Source: Flexicrinis sp001567485
Lineage (GTDB): Bacteria > Chloroflexota > Anaerolineae > Aggregatilineales > Phototrophicaceae
NCBI GenBank assembly: GCA_030263635.1
Contig: SZPI01000003.1
Coordinates: forward strand, 1 to 64,000
DNA length: 64,000 nt
Reading direction: 5' to 3'
Each line of letters starts with the position of its first letter. Positions within the stretch are counted from its first letter, which is position 1. A program made the position numbers and the translations under genes. Under the pieces are notes generated by a model. It worked only from the letters and a program-made list of their open reading frames with translations, ran no database searches and was not told where the DNA came from. Positions 1 through 9,045 of this stretch are shown one piece after another.

Positions 1-111
1 CAACCGCATGTTAACCATCCGGGCTGCTGTCTTGAGCAATGACTTTCACGCCTTATGGCGACAGGCGGCTTAACTGCCCCTAACTTGAAATGCACCCGTT
101 TCGAGACCCGC

Positions 112-141
112 TTGACACTCGATCGGCGCGCTCAGTATAAT
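112..141 (+). promoter_or_regulatory. Sigma-A promoter of tRNA-Gly
   Basis: A consensus -35 TTGACA (112-117) and a consensus -10 TATAAT (136-141) are separated by 18 bp. The predicted start of transcription lies a few bases before the tRNA 5' end at 151. Bases 1-110 show no gene that I can support. Confidence 0.85.
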
Positions 142-150
142 TCATTCAGC

Positions 151-223
151 GCGGGTGTAGCTCAGTTGGTAGAGCATTTGCTTCCCAAGCAAAGTGTCAC
201 GGGTTCGAGTCCCGTTACCCGCT
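151..223 (+). tRNA. tRNA-Gly (anticodon CCC)
   Basis: A full cloverleaf can be folded. The acceptor stem GCGGGTG (151-157) pairs with TACCCGC (216-222). The D-arm is GCTC/GAGC, and the anticodon stem TTTGC/GCAAA encloses the loop TTCCCAA. The T-arm is ACGGG/CCCGT with TTCGAGT. The anticodon CCC reads the glycine codon GGG. The discriminator is T223 and CCA is not encoded. Confidence 0.95.
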
Positions 224-230
224 CAGCGTC

Positions 231-257
231 AACCGCCCTACACGGGGCGGTTTTGTT
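231..257 (+). terminator. Rho-independent terminator after tRNA-Gly
   Basis: ACCGCCC (232-238) pairs with GGGCGGT (245-251) around a short loop and is followed by TTTTGTT. Confidence 0.8.
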
Positions 258-378
258 GTGAGGCGACACCGCATATTGACGATGCCGCGCCTCACGACTA
301 GAATGGCGCCACTCTGTTGCACGCATGTCCATCCCGCCCCAAGCGCGGATTGAGCACACATTTGTTAGGAGTATCATC

Positions 379-1038
379 GTGGCCGAATTTACCATTGATG
401 CCCAGCCTCGCACTGTGACGGGCAAGAAAGTCGGCGTGCTCCGCCGCGAGGGTTTCGTGCCGGCAACGGTCTACGGCCCGAAGTCTGATCCGGTCAACGT
501 GCAAATCCCGTATCGTCCGTTGGAGCTTGCCCTGCTCAAGGCCGGCGGCTCGAACCTGATCGATATCACGTCGGGCGGCAAGAAGCACACCGTGCTGGTG
601 CGCGAAGTACAGCGCAACCCGATCACCCGCAAGATCACCCATGTTGACTTCTTTGAACTCGACCTGACTGCCCGCCTGCGCACCGACGTCCCGCTTCAGC
701 TCGTCGGTGAAAGCCCGGCCGTTGAAGCGCGCCTCGGTGTGCTCATCACCGGCCCGACCAGCCTGCACGTCGAACTGCTTCCGTCGCAGTTGATGGATCA
801 CATCGCCGTCGACATCTCCGTGTTGACCGAGGTCGGCCAATCAATCCACGTCGCGGACATCAAGCTCGAAGAGGGTATCGTCATCCTCAACGATCCCGAA
901 GAATTGATCGCTCGCGTCTCGCAGACCGCCGCGGCCCGCGCCGACGAGGAAGAGCTGATTGACGGTGAAGAGGGGTCGGGTTCGGCCGAACCCGAGGTCG
1001 TCCGGCGCCACAAGGACGAGGACGAAGACGAGGACTAA
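379..1038 (+). CDS. rplY: 50S ribosomal protein L25 (CTC/TL5 type)
   Basis: This is a 219-residue 5S-rRNA-binding protein of the large ribosomal subunit. The N-terminal L25 domain (about residues 3-95) contains the family pattern R.VTGKKV..LRREGFVPA.VYG. It is followed by the TL5/CTC C-terminal beta domain (about 100-190). The protein ends in a strongly acidic tail of mixed Asp/Glu. I chose the GTG at 379 because AGGAG sits 7 nt upstream (367-371). An in-frame ATG at 325 would add 18 unrelated residues. The gene stands alone, with a terminator on each side. The long CTC-type form is the one usual in Gram-positives and Deinococcus-Thermus. Confidence 0.93.
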   Translation: MAEFTIDAQPRTVTGKKVGVLRREGFVPATVYGPKSDPVNVQIPYRPLELALLKAGGSNLIDITSGGKKHTVLVREVQRNPITRKITHVDFFELDLTARLRTDVPLQLVGESPAVEARLGVLITGPTSLHVELLPSQLMDHIAVDISVLTEVGQSIHVADIKLEEGIVILNDPEELIARVSQTAAARADEEELIDGEEGSGSAEPEVVRRHKDEDEDED

Positions 1039-1078
1039 GCCCCGCGCTTTCATCCACAACCTCACGTTGTTTCGTAAT

Positions 1079-1113
1079 AAAGAGGGAGCCACGATATGTG
1101 CGCTCCCTTTTTG
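1079..1113 (+). terminator. Terminator after rplY
   Basis: AGGGAGC (1083-1089) pairs with GCTCCCT (1102-1108) and is followed by a run of T. Confidence 0.75.
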
Positions 1114-1173
1114 ATGCCGGGATGCGCAGCACGTCGTATACTGAAACCTGAACCCCAAGGCTGAGGTGGCTCA

Positions 1174-1182
1174 TGCTATAAT
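1174..1182 (+). promoter_or_regulatory. Extended -10 promoter of the Ser/Thr kinase operon
   Basis: TGC followed by TATAAT (1177-1182) forms an extended -10. No convincing -35 is seen. The same 9-mer TGCTATAAT precedes mreB at 10526-10534. Confidence 0.65.
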
Positions 1183-1215
1183 GCGGTTCAGCACCATCTT
1201 CGGAGAGTGACGCTT

Positions 1216-3327
1216 GTGACTTCGTTAATCGGCCGAATGCTCGGCGCCTATGAAATACGTGACGTTATCGGTCACGGTGGAATGGCGTCTGTCTATCTAG
1301 GCTATCGGGCAGACGTCGATCGTACCGTGGCGGTGAAAGTTCTCCCTCCGCATCCCGGCATGAACGCCGATGCGCACGCGCGTTTCCAGCTCGAAGCACG
1401 CACGATCGCCAACCTTCAACATCCGCACATCCTGCCGCTGTACGACTACGGCACGACCGACGATGGCGTGCTGTATCTCGTCATGCCCTACATCACGGGC
1501 GGCGCGCTTGACCGGATCCTGCGTGATGGCCGTCTGACGATGGACAAAGCCACACGCATGGCGCGCGAGATCGCCAGCGCGCTTGACTATGCGCATCGGC
1601 AGGGCGTGATCCACCGTGACATCAAACCCGCCAATATCCTCATTGACGGCGAAGGCAACGCGCTGCTGGCGGACTTCGGCATCGTCAAGCTGGCCGAAGG
1701 CGGCACCGGACTGACCGGAACCGGCGTGGTCGGAACACCTGCCTATATGTCCCCCGAACAGGCGCAGGGCTTCGAGCTGACCCCGCGCGCCGACCTGTAT
1801 TCGTTCGGCATCGTGGTCTACGAAATGATCACCGGCAGGCTGCCATTCACCAGCGACAGCGTCATGCAGCTGATGCTCAAGCACCTGACCGATACGCCCA
1901 CCCCGCCCAGCGAGGTGCTTCCGTCGCTCTCGCCCGCGATCGACGCCGTGCTGCTCAAGGCAATCGAGAAGAAACCTGAAGCGCGCTTTACGACAGCGAC
2001 CGCGTTCGCCGACGCGCTGCAGCAGGCCGCGAGCAGCACCGCCCTGCCCCGTCCCTCAGACGACCCGACCGTGCGCCTCGGCGTCGGATCGGAAACACCG
2101 GCCCGCACTACCCCGCGCCAGCCGATTCAGATCAAGCTGTCCGGCTCGTCGGCCCCGATCACCGTGCCGCTTGACCCGGAGAATCCGACTCCCGGCACGA
2201 TCGTGATTCAATCCGGCGGCTCCGGCCTCAGCACGCCGCTGATCATCGGATTCGCGGTGGTCGCGCTGGTGGCGCTCGTGGCGCTGATCGCCGTACTGCT
2301 GTCGACTCGCAGCGGCGAGGCCCCTCAGACGACGAACACACAGGCAACCCAGCAGGCGGTGGCGGATCAACAGGCGACACGCGCCGCGATCACTGCCCAG
2401 CTTCCACCCTCGTTCGGGCAGGTCAGCTTCAGCTCGACCGAGGCCAACCTGACGGGCGACAGCGTCAACGTGAGCGTCCACGGCTTTCCGCCGCCGAGCG
2501 CCGGCACGCAGTACACCGCCTCGCTGCTGGACTCCGAATCCGGCGAACGCTTGACGCTCGGCCGCTTGACGGTCGACGCCGTGGGCAACGGCGCGCTGAG
2601 TTTCATCGACGAGGAAGGGCGTTCGCTGCCGCTGATCTTCGACACGGTGGAGGTCTCGCTGGAGTCGACCACGGGCGAACCGGCGTTTACGGACGTGCGC
2701 TTCCGGGGGCATATCACACCGCTGCTGCAAGCCGCGATGCAGGAGTTGTTCGTCGCGTCGGAAAACGGGGCGCGCGGCGGAAGCCTGCTGGAAACCGCGC
2801 AGCGCGACGCCAACGCCGCGACCCAGCACGCGGGTCTGGCCGCGAAGGCGACCAACCTTGCGGGGCGCTGGACGCACGTCGAACACACGCTCAACATCCT
2901 GCTCGGCGGTGAGGAGGACTTCGACGGTAACGGTCGCGGATCGAACCCCGGCACCGGCATCGGCCTGCTCACGACGTTAGACCGGATCAGCGCCAGCCTT
3001 CAGAACGCCGTGGACGCCGAGGACACGCCTATTCGCATCCAGAGCGAGGCGGAACTGGTGCGCGTGTGTTTGGAGAACGTCCGCAGCTGGTCGAATCAGG
3101 TCATCGAGCTTGAACGGCAAACACTAACCGTCGAAACGCTCGAAGAGACCGAGGACGCCGCGCTGCGATCAACCGAGATCGCCAACCTGTTGATCCCCGG
3201 AGTCGACCAGAACCAGAACGGCGTGGTCGAGCCGTTCGAGGGCGAGTGCGGCCTTGAACAAATCGGCACCTACGGGCTGATTATCGCGTCGTTGGACTTG
3301 TACAAGGCCGACAGCGACGCTCCATGA
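1216..3327 (+). CDS. Transmembrane serine/threonine protein kinase (PknB-like)
   Basis: Hanks-type kinase of 703 residues. The kinase domain spans about 10-275, with VAVK (Lys41), HRDIKPAN (catalytic Asp135), DFG (Asp153) and the activation-segment motif GTPAYMSPEQ. A basic/Pro-rich juxtamembrane segment follows, then one transmembrane helix at about 341-363. The extracytoplasmic part of about 340 residues has no PASTA repeats and no domain I recognise. The start GTG at 1216 has GGAGAG 8 nt upstream; the in-frame GTG at 1207 overlaps that site. The stop overlaps the next ATG by 4 bp, so the kinase and the WD40 lipoprotein are probably translationally coupled. The natural substrate cannot be read from the sequence. 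Confidence 0.93.
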   Translation: MTSLIGRMLGAYEIRDVIGHGGMASVYLGYRADVDRTVAVKVLPPHPGMNADAHARFQLEARTIANLQHPHILPLYDYGTTDDGVLYLVMPYITGGALDRILRDGRLTMDKATRMAREIASALDYAHRQGVIHRDIKPANILIDGEGNALLADFGIVKLAEGGTGLTGTGVVGTPAYMSPEQAQGFELTPRADLYSFGIVVYEMITGRLPFTSDSVMQLMLKHLTDTPTPPSEVLPSLSPAIDAVLLKAIEKKPEARFTTATAFADALQQAASSTALPRPSDDPTVRLGVGSETPARTTPRQPIQIKLSGSSAPITVPLDPENPTPGTIVIQSGGSGLSTPLIIGFAVVALVALVALIAVLLSTRSGEAPQTTNTQATQQAVADQQATRAAITAQLPPSFGQVSFSSTEANLTGDSVNVSVHGFPPPSAGTQYTASLLDSESGERLTLGRLTVDAVGNGALSFIDEEGRSLPLIFDTVEVSLESTTGEPAFTDVRFRGHITPLLQAAMQELFVASENGARGGSLLETAQRDANAATQHAGLAAKATNLAGRWTHVEHTLNILLGGEEDFDGNGRGSNPGTGIGLLTTLDRISASLQNAVDAEDTPIRIQSEAELVRVCLENVRSWSNQVIELERQTLTVETLEETEDAALRSTEIANLLIPGVDQNQNGVVEPFEGECGLEQIGTYGLIIASLDLYKADSDAP

Positions 3328-4517
3328 ACCGTTTCCGTGCTGCGACGGCGGTGCTGATCGCTGTGCTGTTGGCCGCATGTGTTGGCACGCCGCCGCCTGA
3401 AACCCCCGGCTTTCCGGCCCAGTCGCGCCCGACGCAGACCCCGCTGCCGACCGCTTCCGGTTGGCAGGCCGCCCAACAGCCGATCACCCTCGACACGGCC
3501 TCTCAGCTGCGCGAACTGGGCCGGCTCGAAGCGCCCGAACCGCCCTCGACGGTGTTCGCCTATGCGCTGTCGCTCGACAGCAGCATGCTCGCCGGGTTGA
3601 ACAACGATTTTCTGCTGGTATGGGATCTGATTACCGGATCGATGCTGATCGCCACGGGCCGGCGCGGCGCGAATGCCGTCCTGTTCGACCCCGACCGGTC
3701 AACCGTGTACACGCTGTCACCAGACGGCGTGCTGCGGCCCTACGACGCGCGCACGGGCAGCACCGGCCAAAACCTGATCCTGAACGACGCCTATAACGAC
3801 GTGTACGCCTACGATCCGGTCGGCGGCTGGCTCGCCTTCGGACGTGGGGACGGCTTCGTCGACATCTGGGATTTGCCGCGGCGGGCGCGTGTCCACGTGC
3901 TCGATCTGGGCGAAATCCCGCCGACCGCGATGGCCTTCGACCCCAGCAGTTCACGGCTCGCCGTGGCCGACCGCAGCGGCGCTGTCACCCTCTGGGACAC
4001 CGAAAGCGCCGAACAGATCGACCGCGAGGAACTGCTCGTCAACATCACCGAGTTGATCTATGCGCCGACTGGCCGGGCGTTGATCGCCAGCACGAGCGAC
4101 GGAGTCATCCAGCTCAACCCCGCCACCGGCGAGCCGATCCGCCAGCTCACCACGGGGGCCAATGCCGGCGTGCTGGAGTTCGTGCCGGAGTCCGGCTATC
4201 TGCTGACGGGCGGCGCGGCCGGTGATCTCAACATCTGGGACACCACCGCCCAACAGCTGCGCGCGGTGCTGCCCAGCACGACGGGAGACCGGCCCAGCGC
4301 GGCGCTCTCACCCGCCGGCGACATGGTGCTGGCGACTACCCGCGGCGGCAGCCCGTCGTTGTGGAATATCAGCGAGATCGCGCAGGGCGCGGCGCTGCGC
4401 GGCAGCCTCAATCTGCCGCCGCTGGACGTGCTGCGCGCGGTGTGGACATCCGACTCGTTGCAGATCTTGGTGTTTGAAGCGCTGGGGCCGGTGCGCGTGT
4501 TTGGTGTAACGCGCTAG
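3324..4517 (+). CDS. WD40-repeat lipoprotein
   Basis: 397-residue secreted beta-propeller protein. The signal peptide ends in a lipobox LLAAC (Cys19), so lipid anchoring on the outer face of the membrane is expected. A Pro/Thr-rich linker (about 20-45) leads to WD40-like repeats visible as repeated WDL, IWDL, LWDTES, IWDTTA and LWNIS strands, enough for one propeller. The ATG lies inside the 3' end of the kinase gene (4-bp overlap), so the two products probably work together, the propeller perhaps as an extracellular partner of the kinase sensor domain. The stop codon shares the palindrome CTAG with the stop of the convergent def gene. Confidence 0.87.
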   Translation: MNRFRAATAVLIAVLLAACVGTPPPETPGFPAQSRPTQTPLPTASGWQAAQQPITLDTASQLRELGRLEAPEPPSTVFAYALSLDSSMLAGLNNDFLLVWDLITGSMLIATGRRGANAVLFDPDRSTVYTLSPDGVLRPYDARTGSTGQNLILNDAYNDVYAYDPVGGWLAFGRGDGFVDIWDLPRRARVHVLDLGEIPPTAMAFDPSSSRLAVADRSGAVTLWDTESAEQIDREELLVNITELIYAPTGRALIASTSDGVIQLNPATGEPIRQLTTGANAGVLEFVPESGYLLTGGAAGDLNIWDTTAQQLRAVLPSTTGDRPSAALSPAGDMVLATTRGGSPSLWNISEIAQGAALRGSLNLPPLDVLRAVWTSDSLQILVFEALGPVRVFGVTR

Positions 4518-5077
4518 GACGCCTGCCGTTCGCCAGCTTCCGCGCCGTCTTCCTTGGCCGCTTCGCCGTCGGCCGGCTTGCTGCGCGTATCCCATATCTC
4601 TTCAGCGATGTCGATGAACAGCCGTCCGTCGAGGTGATCGATCTCGTGCTGAAATACGCGCGCCAGCCAATCTTTCGCCTTGATGCGAATCGGCTTGCCG
4701 TGCCTGTCCTCGCCGGTGATGACGACCTGCTCGTGGCGGAACACGGTGCCAGCATAGCCGGGGATCGACAGACACGCCTCGACCCCGTCGACCTGCGTGC
4801 GGCTGGTCTTGATGATCTTGGGATTGACGACGACGAACAGCTTGCCCGCCAGATCGCCGAATTCCTTGCGGCTGTCCTCGTCATCCGAGAGGCGGACGAC
4901 GATCAACCGCTGGCTGACGTTGACCTGCGGTGCAGCAAGGCCGACTCCCGGCGCGGCGATCATCGTCTCGACCATGTCATCCACAAGCCTCTGAAAATCA
5001 GGGCCGAACGATGTCACGCGAACGGCCTTCTTGCGAAGCACGGGATCGTCGAGTTTGATGATTGGAAGCAAAGCCAT
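4514..5077 (-). CDS. def: Peptide deformylase
   Basis: 187-residue metalloenzyme that removes the formyl group from the N-terminal methionine of nascent proteins. All three family motifs are present: GVGLAAPQ (44-51), EACLS (100-104, Ala in place of the usual Gly of EGCLS) and HEIDH (144-148). Cys102, His144 and His148 are the expected metal ligands and Glu145 the catalytic base. The C-terminal tail is Lys/Ala/Glu-rich. It follows the leftward four-gene operon after a 56-bp gap and could be its last gene or have its own start. Its end overlaps the convergent lipoprotein gene by 4 bp. Confidence 0.94.
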   Translation of the reverse strand: MALLPIIKLDDPVLRKKAVRVTSFGPDFQRLVDDMVETMIAAPGVGLAAPQVNVSQRLIVVRLSDDEDSRKEFGDLAGKLFVVVNPKIIKTSRTQVDGVEACLSIPGYAGTVFRHEQVVITGEDRHGKPIRIKAKDWLARVFQHEIDHLDGRLFIDIAEEIWDTRSKPADGEAAKEDGAEAGERQAS

Positions 5078-5133
5078 AGCACGTCACTCCATGCAGTATC
5101 GACCTGTCATTGTACCCGAAGATGACGGAGCGC

Positions 5134-6030
5134 TCAAAACCGGAGCAGCTGCACGAGTTCGAACCCCTGCGCGTTGTACAGCGTACACACCCGCTGCCAC
5201 AACACGCGAAGCAGCACCTCGCGCGTGACGAACAAAGCGGCGCACGTCATAAACACGCGAAGGCCGTCGTGCAGCCCCGCGCTCACTATGAGCATCAGCA
5301 CAGCGACCGACAGCATCACACCCTGAATGGCCGCGTACAGCCCCGCCGCCGCACCGGCTGACTCGCCCGGCTGGGTCGATCTGTAACCGACGCTGATCCC
5401 GATCAGCACACCCATCAGCGGTGACTGCACGTTATCGAGCCACAGCCAAAGCCCGACCGAACTGAACAACACCGTCACGCCCACAGCGGTATCGACCGCC
5501 GCTGCTGTGTCGCTGTCATCCGCAATCCCCACGTCGCCCACGAGCATCAGCGCCGTGCCGAGCAGAAACATGGCGACAATCGCCATCGCGCCAAAGCCGA
5601 TGATCCCCTGCGCGTTGTGAATATAGCGCGTGGCGAATTGGCCGTACTTCGACTCCCGGAAGGCGCGCATCGCCAGCAGCCACACAGCGCCCAACATGCC
5701 CGCGGGGGCCAGCCCGATTGACGCCAGCCGGTGCTGCCGCCGTTCATACGCGACGTAGCGCGCGCTCAGCGCCGCCGCGACACCGCCGCGCAGGGTGCCG
5801 CCGATCACGATGGCGATCAACGCAACGCTGAAGCCCACAACCCACAGGATGGGCAGCATCATCAACGCGAAGAAGACCGCCGCAATCGTCACCCAGCGGG
5901 CACGCTCACCGTCCGGCGATGGCGGCCCCTTGAGCCGGAGCAGCGGATGGTCAGGCATCCGGCCCCAATAGGCCCACCACAACCGGAACGTCGTCAGCCA
6001 GCCGAAGGCCCGACCGAAGATCGCGATCAT
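5134..6030 (-). CDS. Polytopic membrane protein, paralogue of its upstream neighbour
   Basis: 298 residues with about six to seven hydrophobic segments; I recognise no family. It aligns informally with the protein encoded just upstream (6027-6917). Both begin with a HPxL motif near residue 27, carry FRES..GQF in the middle, and end with a RE..LR..C motif followed by FE.V....R at the C-terminus. The start ATG overlaps the preceding stop by 4 bp. The pair therefore looks like an old tandem duplication whose products may form a heteromeric membrane complex. It is the fourth gene of the response-regulator operon. Confidence 0.75.
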   Translation of the reverse strand: MIAIFGRAFGWLTTFRLWWAYWGRMPDHPLLRLKGPPSPDGERARWVTIAAVFFALMMLPILWVVGFSVALIAIVIGGTLRGGVAAALSARYVAYERRQHRLASIGLAPAGMLGAVWLLAMRAFRESKYGQFATRYIHNAQGIIGFGAMAIVAMFLLGTALMLVGDVGIADDSDTAAAVDTAVGVTVLFSSVGLWLWLDNVQSPLMGVLIGISVGYRSTQPGESAGAAAGLYAAIQGVMLSVAVLMLIVSAGLHDGLRVFMTCAALFVTREVLLRVLWQRVCTLYNAQGFELVQLLRF

Positions 6031-6917
6031 AGACTTCTGCGGTAGATCGTCACTACCTCAAATACGGACGAGTTCACAAGCCGGGCGAATATCACGCACA
6101 ACCCCCTGAGCGAAAGTTCGCGCGCAGCAATGAAGGCGATCACGAACATGACCGTGCTCGACAAGTCCGACAGCAGCCCGACAGCCGACAGCGTCAAGGT
6201 GAACACGGCATGGAGAACAAGCGCCAAAGCGTAATGGGCCACCTGCGCCGAAATCAACGCGACAGGGGCCATGAGCGCGAGGTCGGCCGCCACGGCCCCC
6301 AGCGTTGGCATCATCATGCCGATAATCGACCCCGCCACCAACGCGCCTATGTAGTCTAGCATCATGATCGCGAACACCGCGAAACCATTCAGGAGCATTG
6401 TCGGTTGATACAGGAATTGGCCAATGTCCGATTCTCGAAACGTCTGCCCGCCGCACGCGGTCAAGAGCACCAGCGCGCCAAACGCGAACACGGCGAACAG
6501 CCACATCGCATGCAGCCACGCGGCCGCCTGATGCAGCCCTGAAAGCAGCGGATCACTGCGGACATAGCGCGTCATCACCGCCCAGAGCGCGCCGACAAAG
6601 CCGGAGATCGTCACGCCCATCAGGTCGAGCAGGCCGTGGCGGCGGGCATTCTGCACCGCGCGCCCAACCCCACGCGCGATGACGACGCCAGCATACGTAT
6701 CGAGGATCAGCACCAGCGAAAGCGGCGCGACCCCGTACGCCACCCACAGCACAAGGGCCGCGAACGACGCGACGATCAACATAACAGTAGGGACGAACTC
6801 GACCCAGAACGCGTAGTTGGCGTCCGGCTCGGTATACCGCAGCGGATACCACAGGAACGGGTGGCGCGGCAGCGCATTGTTCACCCCGTGCCACAGTTCC
6901 CGCGTGATGAGGTTCAT
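6027..6917 (-). CDS. Polytopic membrane protein, paralogue of its downstream neighbour
   Basis: 296 residues, rich in long hydrophobic stretches (about seven predicted membrane segments), with no recognised domain. I placed the start at the ATG at 6917, 2 bp after the TAA of the upstream propeller gene. The open frame extends further, but that part is the shadow of the upstream gene. It shares HPxL, FRES..GQF and C-terminal RELSLRGLC/FEVV motifs with the next gene (5134-6030). It is the third gene of the leftward operon and its function is unknown. Confidence 0.75.
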   Translation of the reverse strand: MNLITRELWHGVNNALPRHPFLWYPLRYTEPDANYAFWVEFVPTVMLIVASFAALVLWVAYGVAPLSLVLILDTYAGVVIARGVGRAVQNARRHGLLDLMGVTISGFVGALWAVMTRYVRSDPLLSGLHQAAAWLHAMWLFAVFAFGALVLLTACGGQTFRESDIGQFLYQPTMLLNGFAVFAIMMLDYIGALVAGSIIGMMMPTLGAVAADLALMAPVALISAQVAHYALALVLHAVFTLTLSAVGLLSDLSSTVMFVIAFIAARELSLRGLCVIFARLVNSSVFEVVTIYRRSL

Positions 6918-6919
6918 TG

Positions 6920-8077
6920 TTAGGGGCGCGTTCCCCACGCAAGCACGTTGGGCCGGCCCAGCAGACTGCTCATACCCGCCGTCAATTCCGTGAACACGCC
7001 GGTGTCGACATCCAGCGCCAAAAGCAGCGATCCACGGGCGTCGTCCGGCGGGTTCCCGGCAAAAGCGACGTGCGAGCTGTCGGGCGACCAAACCAGCCGC
7101 GGCGGCTGTGGCGTGTGATCCTCAATCGTCACGCCGCAGTAGCTTCGCGTTTCGCCGGACTGCGTATCGAAGACGTACAGCGAGGCCGGCGCGACATCGA
7201 CCTCTGGATCGGGGCCGGTCAGCGGAGCGCCCCAAAACGCCACATAGCGCGAGTCGGGCGACCAGCTCACCCCACCGGTGCCGATGCCACCCAGCCGCAG
7301 CGGGCCGTATTCAGCCGTCAGATCGGTGACGGTCTCGACCGAGCGCGTGTCCGGATTGGCGATCACCAGTTCCGCCCCGCTGGCGGCGTCCTCCGCGACC
7401 GGCACGACTGCGGCCAGCCGTGTGCCATCGGGCGACCACGCCGCCGCGTTGGCATAGCGGGCCTCCGGGCCGACGTCGATGTGCGGGCTGTCTGGCGCGC
7501 GGCGCGTCACCAAGTTGACGAGCTGACGTACGAATCGGCCGTCGCGATAATCCAACGCCAGCGCCCAGAATCCACCGGGCTGCACGCTGACCACCGCGTG
7601 GTTGTCCAGTTCGACCAGCCCGCTTGTCCCCTGCAAGTAGAGGCGCTGCCCGGCCGTGTAGATCAGCAGCGAATCGTCCGACCAGTACTGCACGTCGCTG
7701 GCCGTATCTTCATACAGGGTGTCGCGCAGCACGCCGTCGAGCGTCATGCGGCGGTACAGCTCCTCCTCGCCGTCCAAATAGGTGACGGTGCGCGCATCCG
7801 GGGAAATCCGGCAGTTGGTGCCACATATCCGCGTGTTCTCCAGCGGATAGCGGGTGCGGCCTTCGATATCGACCACCCATAACCCGCTGCGGTCGAAGGC
7901 GGTGAGAATCAGCCCGCCGGGTTCAAAGATGCGCTCGCGCATCACACGCGGCTGGGCCGGGCAGTACGCGGTAGATTCGGCAAGGGCGATTGGCGTGGCG
8001 GCCAGCAGCAGTCCCGCAGCAAGCAGCACGCAGAAAGCGGCCACGCGGCCGCGACCATGCACCATTTCAGTGACCAC
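6920..8077 (-). CDS. Secreted WD40/PD40-type beta-propeller protein
   Basis: 385 residues with an N-terminal signal sequence (a hydrophobic run CVLLAAGLLLAATPIALA). The mature part is full of TolB/PD40-like blades: SPDARTVTYLDG, WSPDGTRLAAV, WSPDSRYVAFWG and WSPDSSHVAFAG. These repeats usually mediate protein or ligand binding, with no catalysis. A second in-frame ATG at 8065 would still keep the signal peptide. The gene starts 4 bp after the response-regulator stop and ends 2 bp before the first of the two membrane-protein genes, so all four are probably one transcript. Confidence 0.82.
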   Translation of the reverse strand: MVTEMVHGRGRVAAFCVLLAAGLLLAATPIALAESTAYCPAQPRVMRERIFEPGGLILTAFDRSGLWVVDIEGRTRYPLENTRICGTNCRISPDARTVTYLDGEEELYRRMTLDGVLRDTLYEDTASDVQYWSDDSLLIYTAGQRLYLQGTSGLVELDNHAVVSVQPGGFWALALDYRDGRFVRQLVNLVTRRAPDSPHIDVGPEARYANAAAWSPDGTRLAAVVPVAEDAASGAELVIANPDTRSVETVTDLTAEYGPLRLGGIGTGGVSWSPDSRYVAFWGAPLTGPDPEVDVAPASLYVFDTQSGETRSYCGVTIEDHTPQPPRLVWSPDSSHVAFAGNPPDDARGSLLLALDVDTGVFTELTAGMSSLLGRPNVLAWGTRP

Positions 8078-8081
8078 CCGC

Positions 8082-8969
8082 CTAACGGACGCGATCGTTC
8101 AAACGATACCCCACGCCGCGCACGTTCACGATCAGATCCGGGTTCTGTCCGGCCTGCTTGAGCTTGCGGCGCAGATTGCTGATGTGCGGACGGATCACCT
8201 CGCGCGCCTCCGCCTCGTCGACCGAGTAGCTGCGCACCTCGCGCACCAGCTCGTGACACGGCACGACACGGCCGCTGTGTGCGCCGAGATAGAGCAGCAG
8301 GTCAAACTCCGTCGGCGTCAGGTCGATCTGCTGATCGTCCGCGCTGATCTGATAGCGGCCGGGATAGACGGTCAGCGGGCCAAGCTGCATGACGCTGCCG
8401 ACCTCAGGCACGTCCCAACGGTTGGCGTATCCCGCGGAGGTTGCAACCGCGCTCGTCGGCGTGCCTACAGCCGGCATGCCGGGGATCGCAGGCCCTGTCG
8501 ACGCCGATTCGATCTGGTCGAGTTCAAAGACGTCACTGCGAATAGATTCGAAAAGCATTCGCCGGCGCCGCATGTTTCGCGACCGTTCGACACCGCGCGC
8601 AATCGCAGCGCGCAGATCATTCATCGACCCCGGCTTGATGAAATAGTCGTGCGCGCCGAGGCGAAGCGCTTCGACCGCCGACGGCAGGCTGGCGTACCCC
8701 GTCATCAAGATGACCACGGCTTCCGGCGATTCAGCCTTGATGTGCCGCAGCAGCTCGACCCCATCCATATCCGGCATCTTGATATCGGTCAACACGACAT
8801 CGAACTCGTTGGTGGTCAGGTGTTCGAGCGCTTCCGGCCCGCTGGCTGCCTCGGTGACGCTGTAGCCGACGCGCTCCAAATTCTTGCTGATGGAATACCG
8901 GTTGGGGCCTTCGTCGTCGACCACCAGGATTTGTGCCGACGTAGCCGGCGACTGTGAAAGCGCGTGCAT
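8082..8969 (-). CDS. OmpR-type response regulator
   Basis: 295-residue two-component DNA-binding regulator. The receiver domain (about 13-125) has the acidic pocket VVDDE, the phosphoacceptor Asp62 in LTDIKMPDMDG, Thr90 and the conserved Lys112 in YFIKPGS. A linker of about 70 residues leads to a winged-helix domain (about 195-295), with LTPTEFDLLLYL and the recognition-helix region RPHISNLRRKLK, ending in VRGVGYRL. No histidine kinase gene lies next to it. It heads a four-gene leftward operon with a secreted propeller and two membrane proteins, which it may control. Confidence 0.93.
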   Translation of the reverse strand: MHALSQSPATSAQILVVDDEGPNRYSISKNLERVGYSVTEAASGPEALEHLTTNEFDVVLTDIKMPDMDGVELLRHIKAESPEAVVILMTGYASLPSAVEALRLGAHDYFIKPGSMNDLRAAIARGVERSRNMRRRRMLFESIRSDVFELDQIESASTGPAIPGMPAVGTPTSAVATSAGYANRWDVPEVGSVMQLGPLTVYPGRYQISADDQQIDLTPTEFDLLLYLGAHSGRVVPCHELVREVRSYSVDEAEAREVIRPHISNLRRKLKQAGQNPDLIVNVRGVGYRLNDRVR

Positions 8970-9045
8970 AAACTCTCCGTAAAGAACTCATACAGGGAAG
9001 CTTACGGTAACTCAAGGATAGCGCAATGCAGCGCCGTACGCAATT

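Noticed and set aside
6917..7882. A 321-residue open frame opposite the secreted propeller gene
   Set aside because: It runs antisense to a well-supported gene with a signal peptide and propeller blades. The translation has Arg-rich composition and no motif.
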